Assembly: GCF_030272615.1 (NCBI RefSeq)
Contig: NC_081405.1
Coordinates: forward strand, 312,868,735 to 312,932,734
Origin: Cryptomeria japonica
Taxonomy: Eukaryota > Streptophyta > Pinopsida > Cupressales > Cupressaceae
Length of the DNA: 64,000 nt
Direction of reading: 5' to 3'
Of this stretch, positions 23,263 through 35,027 are shown one piece after another. The notes beneath the pieces are model-generated. The model searched no databases and was not told where the DNA came from. It saw only the letters and a program-made list of their open reading frames with translations. Each line of letters begins with the position of its first letter. Within the stretch, counting starts at the first letter, position 1. The translations under genes were made by a program, and so were the position numbers.

Positions 23263-24727
23263 TGACTTTAAGAAAGACTTTGTCTTTGTTTCATTTCAAA
23301 AGATTCCTAGATCAGAGAACAGAGCAGCAAATGCTATGGATACATTGGCATCTATACCACAACTACAAGAAACATAGTTTCACTATAAGTTCTTGGTGGA
23401 AGAGCTTCGCTATCCTGGTTATGATTCCCCTAATTCCCAAATGGTCTATTCTATCATTGGGCATGACTCATCTTGCTATAACTATACCTACTCCTACTTA
23501 TGTGACCAAATCATCCCTGATAACCTTACTCGCAATGCAAACAGAAACCTGATCCGTAATGCTTCATAGTATGTCATCGTTACTAACCATCTATATAGGC
23601 GAGGTTTAGATAGTACTTTTCTTATGTGTCTATAACTTGAAGAGGATCAACATGTGTTATCTAAAGTCCTTGAAGGTAATTGTGGATCTCACTCAAATAG
23701 TCTAACTCTAGCTCAGAAACTGCTAAGAGTTGGCTACTATTGGCCAAATATGGAAAAAGATGTTATAAAATTTGCTAAAACTTGTCAGAAATGCCAGCTG
23801 CATGAAAATCTCATACATGCTCTAGCAAGGGAGCTCATACCTTTTATCACACATTGGCCTTTTCAACAATGGGCGTTTGACCTCATTGGCCAAATTTATC
23901 CATCATCATCTAATGGACATAATTTTATCATAACTGCCACCAAATATTTCACTAAGTGGGTTGAAGCGGTTCTGCTAATATAAGCAACTGATAAACAAGT
24001 GGCTATGTTGATTCTTAAATACATCTTCTACAGGAATGGGATCCCCTCCTCAATTGTAACTGACAATGGGGGGCATTTCAAGAACAAGGATATAGATAAG
24101 CTCTATGACAAGTTCAAAATCAAACAACATTGATCTTCCATATACTACCCTCAAGGTAATAGATAGGCTGGAGCATCTAACAAAACTCTGCTGACCATCC
24201 TGCATAGAACAAACAACAAATATGGAAAGGATTGGCATTTGGAGCTCAATCTAGTGCTATGGGCTTATAGAACAAGCATCAAAACACCTCTTGAGGCTAC
24301 ACCTTTTGTTTTGGTGTTTGGGGCTAAAGCAATCTTACCTATTGAGGTTGAAATTCCTTCTTTGAGAGTTTCTTTGCAAGGTCTTATCATTGATGAAGAC
24401 CACAAAATATCTAGATTTCAAGAACTTGAGTTGCTGGATGAATGTCGGCAAGTGGCGTTCAATCATCTAAGAGCTTACTAGAAGAGAATGTCTAGAGGCT
24501 ATAACAAGAAAGTTTGACATAGAGAATTTCAAGTTGGTGACCTTGTTTTGAGAGAGAATCCTAAAAATCAACATTGGGAACAAAAAGGGAAGTTTGAACC
24601 CAACTAGCTGGGTCCCTACATTGTTACCGTAGTCTTTAGCTCTAGCACTTACCAACTTTCAACACCGAAAGGAGAAAAGATTCATGAATCGATCAAAACA
24701 ATCCACTTGAAGAAATTCTACACTTAG
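23263..24727 (+). pseudogene. Ty3/gypsy RNase H C-terminus and integrase
   Basis: Begins FVFVSFQKIPRSENRAANAM, the end of a Tat/Athila-type RNase H. The HHCC zinc region includes GSHSNSLTLAQKLL and TCQKCQ (~23690-23800). The integrase core has WAFDLIGQIYP (first Asp, ~23875) and IVTDNGGHF (second Asp, ~24055). In the expected QAEASNKT block the Glu reads Gly (AGASNKT, ~24170), so the catalytic triad is broken. A C-terminal FQVGDLVLRENPKN and LGPYIV follow. Stops at ~23981, ~24133, ~24163, ~24479 and ~24607 confirm decay. Confidence 0.8.
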
Positions 24728-25390
24728 CATTCTCTGCTCCAGCAACCTATTTAGCTAAAATATCATGAAAAAAATCCTTAAAAATCATAAAAAGTCCTAA
24801 AAAAAAGAAGTATGGAATGACGGTATAATCAAGGAAAGAAGGTGAAAACCTAGTAAACAGGTGCCTCTTGTACTAAAGGACTCCATCTATCAATGCAAAG
24901 CTAGCATTTCTTTCTTTATTTCCCGTTTTTCTACATGTTTTCTTTAGTGTGTACATATCCTTCAATCACTTTTGTGACACCTTGGTTCTTCTTGGAACCC
25001 TCATGGCTTGAAACCGATCAATGTCTTAGTCTTAGGGAAATCAACTGATCAATCTAAATGTCCTAAGCAATTTAACCAAGTCATCTTTATGTCAGTAGTA
25101 TTGGGTCATCCAATTCGAGTCAGTTACCTGTCTCCTAACCACTGTAGGGTTTTGCCACTGACATCTCATTAAACACACAAAGCAAGAACAATGAAAACAA
25201 TCACTAAAACTATTTGAGATATGATTGAAATTCTCTTTGTATGATATCTTTTAAATTGTTTTTCATTTATTGTTCCTTCTGAGTAACTCAAGGAAGTCTA
25301 TCTTGAGTAAGATGAGCAAGGACTAGGGGCATAATACTTTTCTTTGTTTTCTGCTTATAGGAATGATTTTGATGTGATGATATGATGAAT

Positions 25391-25860
25391 ACATAAGGAT
25401 CCAGACAACTACTAAGAGAGGGGGTGAATCAGTAGATAGAAAACAAACTAAACTTTCACCAGACTCAAAACCCAACTCATAAATCAATCACTGAACTAAC
25501 TGGTTCAAACACTGTACTACAAACTACAACTACACTATCAAGTTTATCGGTTGACAAGTATACCAAAATAACAGTGTAACAGATCTGAAACTCATAAACC
25601 ATTTAACCAAAAATGAAATTACTTTACCAACATAAGTAATAGCACATTTTAGATAATTTCTGGTCATCTTAACATATCTAAGTGGCTTTACTAGTTAAAC
25701 AAATTAACCATATCAAAACATAACCACAAAAACCATTCACCACTTGACACAATGATTTTTGATGTGAAAAACCAAATGGGAAAAACCACGGTGGGGATGA
25801 ATACCCACAAGTATTCTGAACTGTTCTGAAGTTTACCCTGTTAGGAGCCAAGCCTTGTTA
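25391..25860 (-). repeat. Copia-type LTR fragment, reverse orientation
   Basis: Starts near GAGAGGGGGTGAATCAG (reverse of the CTGATTCACCCCCTCTC that lies near copia LTR 3' ends). It contains GGGAAAAACCACGGTGGGG and ATACCCACAAGTATTC at 25780-25820, the box shared by the other LTRs of this window. It ends without a clear CA/TG border. Confidence 0.5.
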
Positions 25861-27278
25861 GAAGCTTTACAAAAATGTCATGTTAGAAGGGACACTATAT
25901 TGATGATAGATGAAGATGGTACAAAAATTTCACATCCAAAACATTTTCTAGATACAACACAAAGTGAACTATTTCAAGCATTCAAGCAAGAATTTTTAGA
26001 TGTGAAGATTTTTCAAATGGTGTTTGAGAGATTGCATCCTTTCTTTGTATGCATAAATAAGGTACGTGAAACTTGTTGTTGTCTAAATCATGTTGAATTT
26101 CATCTACACTTGTAATCATATAAAAAAATCATGGCAACAATTAATCGAAATCTAGTCATTCCTACAAGTACAACACAATTTGTGAAATCTATTTATGTGA
26201 TAAATTAGAAGATTTAGATGAGTTCAAAATATAGTGTATAAAATGTGCATACATTGATTGTGGAGATTTGAATAAGTTTTTATTGCAAACTAAGAATATT
26301 GATATTACAATGCAAGTTATGTCGAAGATATTTGAACATGAGACATACCAAACTAAATCGGGAGCTGAATCCAAAAAATTGTGTTGAAAGATAGTGAATT
26401 GCCCTACATTGAGTTTATGACTAGATTTTACAGTATCATATATCCAGATATCCAACATTGTCATGGTGCAAGATGGCAACCTAAATAGTTTCATGAGTTA
26501 AAGAATTGTTTTCCACTAGGTTGTATTATTTCAATTGTAGATTTCTCTGAGAACTATGCATTCAATCCTCACATAGAAATTCAAAGTCAATATTATCATT
26601 CTAAGAAAGTTGCAATATTTGTACAAGTTTTCTATAGACATGCACAATTTTAGGTGGATGGTATAGAGAGTATTGAAAATGAATGCATTAACATCAAGGA
26701 GGTTCATTTCTATATCAGTGATGATACGTGTCATGATAGGAGCTATGTAGCACATTGTTTTGGAATGTTTTTTGAATATATAAGAGAACATGGGATAAAT
26801 TGTTCACAACACTGGATTTGGTCAAATGAATGTGTCGTTAAGTGTTCTTCTAAAATTGTTTTTAAATTTTCTTATGTGTTTTAAATTTTGAAACTAGATT
26901 TGATTTTAACACCAAGTACATATGTGTGTAACTATTCATGTGAGGACAATTTAAGTCTGCAAGAGATTTTAAGTGGATATCCTTAGAACATGCTCGACAT
27001 AGCATAAATTTTTTATGGAACATCTTTGAGAGTGAACATGGAAAAGAAGAGCATGATGGAGCAGGTGCATGTGTGAAGCGTGCACTTTGCCAACATGAAC
27101 TTCCAGGTACATTCTCTTTATTTACTTTAATTTTTAATTTATCTTTATATCAAGCAATTTAAGTATATATGGGCAAGCCCACTTTCCTAAAGAGATCTTT
27201 CTTGTGTACAGGTAACACCATATGAAATTCAAATGAAATTGTTGAATGGTGCAAAAGTCATTTTGGTAGTCATCATAC

Positions 27279-28432
27279 TGTTGGAAACCAAGAACACTGA
27301 GAGTGGGGGTAAATCAATGTTCTACCGGAATAGAGAATTTTAACCTTATTAATACAACAACTTATCAATTGGTAAACATAAAAGCATATAACAATAAGAA
27401 ACAATGCAACCACAAAGATAAACACCATAATACCATAGATTTATACGTGGAAAACCTCAAAGAGGAAAAACCAGGATGGGATTCGAGACCCACAATATCT
27501 ATCCACTGATAAGATGAATAAATATTACAATAAGGGGCCTACATATGTAGGAAGGACAACAACCTACAACACACTTCTCATCACAAAAGGAGTCTCACTG
27601 ACTACATAAAACATCCGACAATAATCTGGAATGAAGATTGAACTTCAAGTGTAGCATCTCGCATGCCTGAGTATAGTTCCAGTTAAGCTCAATATCAGAG
27701 GCCTAAAACATCTTCCACAATCCTAGCTTGACCACCTATGATCGACCAAATCCTCTATGAGATCTTACATCATATATATACAAACCCTTGACCACAAACA
27801 ATAAGGTTGGCCACCTAAAACATAATACAATAAATTCACAACTCAAACCCATAATCAAATGATAGACCAAGTTGTCTTAGAAGAAAAATTAATGTAAACC
27901 AATCCTTAAATCCTGCCAGTAACACATCAAGAATATCCTCCAACACATTACATAAGAAGGTCCATAACCTAGATAATTCGGGACCCAATTTAGGTTCACA
28001 CACGCTAAAGCAATGATCCCAATCAATCAAGTCTCAAACACGATCACCATCAACATCCTGAATCTCTACTAGAAGCTGCACCAACACCACTTATGCATAT
28101 CATCAAAGTTCTTAAACAATTCTCTACTGGTGAAACCCTCACCGAAACAACAAACCAAGCTTGTGAGCATACAAGATAGAATCCAATCACCAAATAAAAA
28201 CTAATTGACAGAACATGAATTTGAGTAGCATGAATAAGACCATTCCATAACCCAAACGTACCGGAGGATACCTGATCACCATGATCTTATCCAACCAAAA
28301 ACCAAACAATGTACTTGGACCAGCCAGATACCAGTAAATTGCCAAAGAAGCTAATGTAGCCAGTGCTTCCAGTGTTTCCATCAATGACAAACATCAATGC
28401 AACAAATAATCAATTCCTCCAAATTGCCAACA
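27279..28432 (-). repeat. 3' LTR of the minus-strand copia element
   Basis: On the minus strand it starts TGTTGGCAATTTGG at 28432 and ends TTCCAACA at 27279. Most of its length matches 31432-32055 and 33490-34014. Confidence 0.85.
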
Positions 28433-28446
28433 ATATCCCCCTTTGG
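28433..28446 (-). promoter_or_regulatory. Polypurine tract of the minus-strand copia element
   Basis: On the minus strand, CCAAAGGGGGATAT directly precedes the LTR start. A second AAAGGGGGAG in the same CATTGATG context lies near 28755. Confidence 0.7.
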
Positions 28447-28999
28447 CATTGATGTGTAACCTAGATGTGAAAAACATCCAAGTGCCAAGAAATGCCAAAA
28501 AAGTCTCCTCCAATGGAATACAGCCAACAATCTCCCACAAATGATATGGCAATAAGATTTAGAAATGTATCTATACCAAATAACCATCCATAGACCTGAA
28601 CCAAACTTCCCCAATGGGATACAACCAAACTAAAATTTTGTTCCTCCAATAATCTCCCTCTTAGATTGATATCTATGTCAAGCTTTGTATTACACATAAG
28701 TATCTCTCCCCTTAATGTATATAACTCCTTAAGTTTTTCACATGAATATCTCTCCCCCTTTGACATCAATGCCAAAAATGTGACATAAATATCAAAGCAA
28801 AAACATAAACCACTAAATATAAAAAATGACTACTCCCCCAAAGCAGTAGCATCCCCACATAAATATAGAATAAACAATAGCTCTGATAATGCATACCAGA
28901 TTGATGCCAAATACCATCACTCAGTTCTCTACCCGAGGGACAAAAAACCTTAAAATGCTCAAATGATTCCTCAAACCAATCCGAGTTCATTTGCTTCCA

Positions 29000-30300
29000 C
29001 CAACTCCTTCAGAAAGTTATACTTGATAGAAATACCAGATGATAATAGAGACATAGTTATTACAATGAATTGCTGCCTGTACATCACAATCCATCAATAA
29101 ATCCCTAAACATATGCTTCATCTATAGAACTTGTGTACAATTAGTAGCAGCAACAACATACTCAACTTCAGTAGTAGATAAAGAAGTACATGATTGTTTC
29201 TTGCTGATCCATGAAACAAATTTCTTTCTAAGAAAGAAAGCTTCACCGTATGAGCCTATCTGGTTACCTATATCTCTAACCCAATCCGCATCTGAACATG
29301 CTCAAAGTGTAAATTCATCATTAAAAAAAACCATACTAGATAATCCATGAAAATATCTGAAAATCCTAGCTACCAGAGCAAGGATTCAACATAATCAATT
29401 CATTCCTTTTGAAAATATCCATAGAAAACCAATAAATCCAAGTTCCAATACATCCAATTCCATGTGTTGTCCTTATCTAATTGATCCAATTCCTCTTCCA
29501 TATTATTCATCCAACATTCATCCTTACATGCTTCAATAACTGATGCTGGTACAAATAAAGAAATTAAGCATACCTCATCAGCTGTCAACCTTCTTCTTAT
29601 CCAATTATCTGATCTTCTGAATGTATCAGCCTCACATACCTATAAATATTTTGACACTTTGTTCCTCTTCTTGTTCTTCACTTACTATTGAATTTTTTGA
29701 TACTGTCGGGATAACTGGTTCAACATTCTATTCTGGTAAAGGTGTTACTGGTTTAGTTAAGAGCATTTCCACTATCAGTTCATGCTCATAAATTTTGATT
29801 TGACCTCTATTCAAATCATCCACCTTGACATTAGTACTCTCCACAATTCTCTGCAATCTTTTATTATAACTTCTATATGCTTTGCTTTCATTAGAATAAC
29901 CAAGAAATATTCCTCCATCACATTTAGGATCAAATTTATAATGAAATCATCTCTCCTGATATAACATTACTACCAAATATTTTGAAGTACTTAACTGTAG
30001 ATGTATGACCAAACCATAATTGATAAAGTGACTTACCGGTGAACCAAACTAGATCCAAGATCCAACAATTTTTTGTTGGTTAACCTCCAAACCTACTTCC
30101 AAATATCTAAAACAGGCTTTTAGACCACTACTAGGGGAAATGAAAGATCTATCATCAATTTGCCTCCCCCTAAGGTGAATGCCTTAGTTATCGGATAAGT
30201 TTCTTGCCAGTGCAGGAAAAATCTGATATGCCAGTTGAGTAACCAGGTTATATCCTTCAGCTAAATGAACATTTGGGGCAATTGATTATGTCGATTGAGC
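29000..30300 (-). pseudogene. copia pol remnants: integrase C-terminus, RT start, RNase H
   Basis: Read from 30300 downwards: an integrase C-terminal stretch with SVKYFKIFGS-like and MEEYFLVILMKAKH pieces (~30000-29850), then ISLFVPASVIEACKDECWMNNMEEELDQLDKDNTW (29560-29460; quoted pieces overlap the RT N-terminus), then after a deletion the RNase H, with SDADWVRDIGNQIGS and TSLSTTEVEYVVAAATNC (~29300-29130). The catalytic RT blocks are absent. Stops and shifts are frequent. The order (integrase before RT) identifies Ty1/copia. Confidence 0.75.
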
Positions 30301-30319
30301 CTCAAAATTTATAACCCAC

Positions 30320-31410
30320 TTCTTCTCATGCTCCTTCCGAGTGTCATAAACCTTCTTCTTTCCCTTCTCATTAGCTTTATCTCATCCTGCTGGTGGATCC
30401 TTGCTTCTGCAAAATTTAGCAACATGTCCCACTTTGTTGCATGCATAACATGTAACATTGTTCTTCTGAATTGCCTTACTGTAATCTTGACCATTCCTTG
30501 ACTTGCATTAATTAGCCATATGTCTAAACCTTCCACATGCATGATGTTTTACATTCATTCTGCAATCTTCTATCCTATGACCATACTTCTTACAATTTGA
30601 ACATTCACCAGGAACTATATTATTATTCTGATTTTCTCTCTTTCTACAATGCCTAGCTATATGACCAAATATATTGCAAACAAAGCATCTACCATTAAAT
30701 TTATATGCCTTGGGCTTACTTACCGGTGACCTTACTTACCGGTGACCTTTGATTCTAGTTGACCTTTTGATCTTCATTTGTAGTACCAAATCTCTCTCCA
30801 TGCTCAAATCCAAGATCTCTAGTATCTCCAGTATCCCTCTGATCCTTCAATAATTCATCAAGATTAGTATAACTAACATTGAACTTTTCTTTGTACTCAT
30901 TTGTAATAATCAGATAATCTCTTAGGATTGTTACCATTCTTTCCAATTCTTGCTCATTTTTTCATGAATGCATCAATTCAGCTCTCAACATATCATTCTC
31001 ATGAACCAACCTAATGCATTCCTAAGATCTTTCTTTCAGAGATATAGCAAGATTTTCTTCCTTCTTCTTCCAGTTTTCAATCTCCTTTGACATCCTCATA
31101 GTTAGGGCTTGCATTTCATTCCTCATGACCATGTTCTCCTAACTCAACTTCTGACATTGCTCCTTAAGGGCATCCTTCTCTTCATCATCCTGATTTTGTA
31201 AAAGTTCCATCCTTTTAGCTTGTGCAATTGACAACCTCTCCTGCAGGGTAAAAATAAATTCCTTCACATACCTCAACTCATCTTGCATCTTCATGTTCCT
31301 CAATCTTTCAACATCATAGTCTTCAAGAGCTACTTGAAGTTCCTTCCTTAAACTGATCTCCATAGATTTTGGATACAGGATCTTCCTCAAGCTATTAAAC
31401 TTCCTCTGAG
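30320..31410 (-). pseudogene. copia gag: coiled coil and CCHC knuckles
   Basis: From ~31410 downwards: charged coiled-coil segments (MEISLRKELQVALEDYDVER, then LQERLSIAQAKRMELL), a later VHENDMLRAELMHS block and EYKEKFNVSYTNLDELLKDQ. Cys/His remnants of knuckles follow at 30700-30400. The order and several motifs (ENDML, LMH, KEKF) parallel the gag at 5473-6573. Stops and shifts make it inactive. Confidence 0.75.
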
Positions 31411-31417
31411 GCACAAG

Positions 31418-31430
31418 GCTCTGATACCAA
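31418..31430 (-). promoter_or_regulatory. Primer binding site, initiator Met-tRNA
   Basis: The minus strand reads TTGGTATCAGAGC directly after the 5' LTR end at 31432, the standard site. Confidence 0.85.
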
Positions 31431-32055
31431 GTGTTGGAAATCAAGATCACTGAGAGGGGGGGGTGGGGGGGTGAATCCGTGTTCTACCAGAGTGGAGAAT
31501 TTTAACCTTATTAATACAACAACTTATCAATCAGTAAACATAAAAACATATAACAATAAGAAACAATGCAACCACAAAGATAAACACCATAACACCATAT
31601 ATTTATACATGGAAAACCTCAAAGAGGAAAAACCATGGTGGGATTGGAGACCCACAATATCTATCCACTAATTAGATGAATACATATTACAATAAGGGGC
31701 CTACACATGCAGGAAGGCCAACATCGTAGAGCACACTGCTCATCACAAAAATATTCTCACTGAATACATAAAACATCAAACAACAATCCAGAATGAATAT
31801 TGAACTACAAGTGTAGCATCTCCCATGCCTGAGTACAGTTTTGGTTAAGCTCAATATCGGAGGCCTAAAACCTCTTCCACAATCCTAGATTGATCACCTA
31901 TGATCAACCAAATCCTCTTCCTGAATGATTATTATGTTATTCACTCACATACATCACTTTTATCCTCACATATATTTTCCCATGATCTACAATGAGATCC
32001 TACATCATATATATACAAACCCTCGACCACCTAAAAGATAATACAATAAATTCAT

Positions 32056-32072
32056 AACTTAAGCCCATAATA
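32056..32072. repeat. Target-site duplication of the truncated LINE copy (left)
   Basis: AACTTAAGCCCATAATA matches AACTTAAACCCATAATA at 33473-33489 in 16 of 17 positions. The unsplit LTR at 27279-28432 has one such sequence at the same place. Confidence 0.8.
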
Positions 32073-33316
32073 GTTTTGTTGAATCATTTTAGGCATGATG
32101 AGAAGGTTAACTTTCCTTATTTTCTGTTATGCTCTATGAACGCCACCATTAAGGCCTATAAAGAGAACCCAATGGGGGACACTAGCATGCATCAAGGTTT
32201 AATGGTCCTTATTTATGACCATCTCAAGGCTAATCAGATTGCTCACCCACAACCCTCTATTGAGTCTGAGGAGGATGGGTCAGACTCTATTTTTTTTGTG
32301 GATGAGGGTTCCGACAGTGACCCAACGAGTGACTCTGAGGAGAGTTTAGATGACTTGGATTTTGAAATTGGTAAGAAGAGGAAATATATGAAAACCAGAC
32401 CTTCTTCCTCAAAGGGAAAATCCACCAGATTACCTCCTCCTCCTCCTCGGAGGTCTTTGAAGACTCAAAGAAGGAGAAACCCCAGGGTTCTCTGAAAAAG
32501 AAAACTAAAGTCCATACTCAGACTAGAAAAAAGCATAAGAGAAAGGAGGAGAATGTGAAGGAGCTGGAGGCTCATAAGTAGGAAAAGATTTTGGAAGCTG
32601 AACAGAACCTGAAGAAGGTGATCGCTAGAGAAGTTCATAGGGTTGATGACACAGCTACTATTGGTGACACTCCAAAAAAGGAATAGGACAACTGTAGTAA
32701 GATTGATCTTCCCCTGAACCCTTCTCCTGAGGGTATTAAAGGCTTTATGGACACCATGGAGTGGTTAATAACCAGTTGCAAGAAAGCTATGGATGACAAC
32801 AAGAAGCTCAGCCACAGAATTCAGATTCTGGAAACTATCAAGACTGGGTTAGGGAAGACTATGGCTGATTATATTGAGGACCTAAAAAATACTATTGCAA
32901 AAGCTGAAAATATAAGAGACTCCTTCAACCCTAGATTTGAGAAAATAGAGAAAGACCTGTTGGAGAGGAAAACTCTTGCTGACGCTATGGATCAAACTAT
33001 ATCAAGCAATGTCAGCAAAGTCAGCAAAATTGAGGATTCCCTCAAGAGTATTGCAGAGAAAAGTTTAGACATCGTGAAGGTTTCAGCTGGCAATACTAAA
33101 ACTCTCATCAACAAATTGGACGAGGAGAAGGATACCCAAGATATTGACCTTGACACTGAAGGCACAGGAGATGCTCAAGGACCCAGAACTAGAACTAGAG
33201 ATAAAAAGAAAGAAAAGAAGCCTAATAAGGATCTGGATGATCTCAAAGCTGTTACGGCTACCTATGACCAATTGGTGAAAAAGGCGGAGGACCTTTTGAA
33301 GACTATAACTGTGTAG
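32073..33316 (+). pseudogene. Partial LINE third-frame protein (acidic, coiled-coil)
   Basis: The first part (to 32495) runs VLLNHFRHDEKVNFPYFLL, then MHQGLMVLIYDHLKANQ, followed by an acidic Ser/Asp/Glu stretch, basic residues and a Pro run. A shift or stop separates it from a second open segment, 32747-33316. That segment has heptad-like coiled-coil character (KKAMDDNKKLSHRIQILE, SKVSKIEDSLKSIAEKS), an acidic patch and a Lys-rich patch, ending in YDQLVKKAEDLLKTITV. The counterpart at 60651-62357 has the same order: LLNHFRH block, acidic tail, coiled coil, basic patch, C-terminal helix. Function unknown. Confidence 0.6.
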
Positions 33317-33472
33317 TGCCTTCCTAGTTTCTTTGCTATCTTTTTGGTATGCTGGCTTTAGTGCCAGTCATTTTTTAAGTGGTTGTTATGCTCTGGACTC
33401 TTTGATGACTTATCTTATTTACCTATGTTAAGGGTTTCAAGTCTTGAAAACCTATTTTTCTTAGTTAATCAG
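32073..33472 (+). mobile_element. 5'-truncated LINE copy containing only the third frame and 3' end
   Basis: 1.4 kb bounded by a 17 bp target duplication. It starts abruptly inside a reading frame at VLLNHFRHDEK and ends AAGGGTTTCAAG..CTTGAAAACCTATTTTTC..TTAATCAG. The LINE at the right edge contains the same frame (FVLLNHFRHDKK near 61700) and a 3' end of matching plan (AAGGGTTTCAGG..CCTTCAAAACCTGC, ~60490-60530). 5' truncation plus a long target duplication is the mark of target-primed reverse transcription. It shows that the third frame is part of a LINE transcript. The A-tail is very short. Confidence 0.8.
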
Positions 33473-35027
33473 AACTTAAACCCATAATAAAATTTAAATC
33501 CCACTAGTAATGCATTAGGAACACCCTCCAACACATTACATAAACTGGTCTATAACCTAGATAAACCAGGACCCAATTTAGGTCCACACATGCTAAAGCA
33601 ATGATCCCAATCAACCAAGTCTCAAAAATGATCACCATCAGCATCCTGAATCTCTACTAGAAGCCACACCAACACCACTTATGCATATCATCATAGGTCT
33701 TCAACAAAGCTCTACCGATGAAACCCTCGCTGGAACAACAAACCAAGCTTGCCAGCATACATGATAACATCCTATCACCAGATCAAAACCAACTGACTGA
33801 ACATAAATATGAGTAGCCTAAATAAGCCAATTCCATAACCCAAACATACCAGAGCATACCTGATCATCATGATCTAATCCAACCAGAAACCAAACAACCT
33901 ATCGGGACCAACCAGATATCGGTAAACTACCAAAGAAGATAGTGTAGTTGGTGTTGCCAGTGTTACCATCAATGACAAACATGAATGCAACACATAATCA
34001 ATTCATATACAACATACAAAAAGCATTATTTTTTGGAAGTTAAAGGTATTTATTCTTGTGTTTGAAAATTATTTTAAAATTCAACATGATATAAATGAAA
34101 AGTAAATTAAATTAATTTTTTTGAATTGTGAGTTTGAGTATGTACATTAAATTTAAAACTATGTATTGAACTATAAATGTAAATGTGTGTTTCTAAATTC
34201 ATAAATTTGTTTAAAAAATATTGATCGATCAAATCCTTATAATTGTCAAACAATTAATGGTATTAAAAATTTATGTCAAGTCATGACTACAGGACATAGA
34301 AAGCCTCTTGTTATTCTTGTAAGAAAAAAATCATGCTTTTGTGTTTATTGTATTGAGAACAACACAAATACTCAATGTGAGAACATTGGAGATGGATATT
34401 TTTTACAATGGGAAATGAAACAGTTAGTCGCAATGCCTCCTTATGAAGATAGTGACATTACTGATAGGCATGATTCTCTAAATTCAGCTAATTATGAACT
34501 TGTTTCTGATTTAGTTGTTACAAGTGCATGCGTGCATTTATTTTAAATATGTACAAATTTAAAAAAATTTCTTATTTATTTTAATATAGTTCAAATAATT
34601 TATGTAAATTTTGTTTGAAATATATGTGGTCTATGTAGGTGATATTTTTGTGGTGGTTGTTGATCCTAACAATAGTGAAGGTGTTGATTATTATCTACTA
34701 AGATGCACAACACCAAAATACAAGTTATTAGAATGAGTCACTGATGGTGATGGAAAACAATATCCCATCGGTTCAATTATTGTTGAAGGCACTTATTATG
34801 AGAAAATAAAGATAGATAAAAATGGTATAACATTTATTTATTATATGCCAAGACAAAAAGTTCTATACTATAGTAACTTAGTAATAGCAACAATATTGCA
34901 TTCAGAGACATTTCCAAAAAGAGGAAATGGCAACCAAAAGTGGAGGTTGCCTATTGAAGATCATGAAAAAATCTTACAGATTATAAAAGTTAGGGAGAAT
35001 CCAGGTTATATGTACGAGGAGCTTTAA

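Larger units (their letters stand above)
23260..25903 (+). mobile_element. 5'-truncated Ty3/gypsy (Tat/Athila-like) fragment plus LTR piece
   Basis: A 2.6 kb insertion in an exon of the transposase-like gene. It starts inside the end of a gypsy RNase H, continues through integrase (to ~24727) and a non-coding 3' region (24728-25390), and ends with ~470 bp resembling a copia-type LTR in reverse orientation (25391-25860). There is no 5' LTR and no RT. The 20 bp direct repeats at both ends include the right one (25884-25903). A duplication that long with a 5' truncation is more like LINE-machinery insertion than LTR-integrase insertion. Alternatively, the unit is a composite of two events. Confidence 0.65.
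27279..34012 (-). mobile_element. Defective Ty1/copia element (Sirevirus-like) inserted in an exon
   Basis: A minus-strand element with LTRs at 27279-28432 (3') and 31432-34014 (5'; about 1.17 kb without a later insertion). It sits in the middle of an exon. CATAC at 27274-27278 recurs at 34013-34017, overlapping the CA of the LTR end, so the exact end is ambiguous by two bases; the exon reads through when it is removed. Inside are a tRNA-Met primer site, a coiled-coil gag with knuckle remnants, part of integrase, the start of RT, and RNase H. Most of RT is deleted (between ~29460 and ~29350). Two CCCCCTTT...CATCAATG motifs (28436-28456 and 28755-28770) are duplicated polypurine tracts. Its gag and LTR ends resemble the non-autonomous element at 4624-11171. 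Confidence 0.8.
31432..34014 (-). repeat. 5' LTR of the minus-strand copia element, split by a LINE copy
   Basis: Two halves, 31432-32055 and 33490-34014, align with the single LTR at 27279-28432. The extra 1.4 kb between them is a separate insertion. A G-run (31451-31471) near the border differs in length from the other LTR. Confidence 0.8.
22443..35027 (+). pseudogene. Multi-exon DDE-transposase-like gene, split by two insertions
   Basis: Coding blocks at 22482-23259, 25904-27106, 27212-27278 joined to ~34017-34048, ~34293-34524 and 34639-35027 read in order as one protein. Early segments are NKMWNDYFENKS and VELSAACRALM. After the first insertion come SNRRDTIL then IDEDGTKISHPKHFL, VRETCCCLNHVEFH and a Cys-rich stretch. 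The core has IVDFSENYAFNPHIEIQSQY (Asp codon at 26540), FYISDDTCHDRSYVAHCFG (~26719) and HGKEEHDGAGACVKRALC (~27040), a spacing that suits a D-D-E/D nuclease. The last blocks hold CFCVYC and WRLPIEDHEKILQI. From memory, similar proteins of unknown role occur as repeated genes in plants and animals, and I infer a cut-and-paste transposase. Introns show GT/AG ends (27107-27211, 34049-34292). Several stops (for example in the first block and at ~27224) show it was already decaying. No terminal inverted repeats were identified. Confidence 0.65.
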
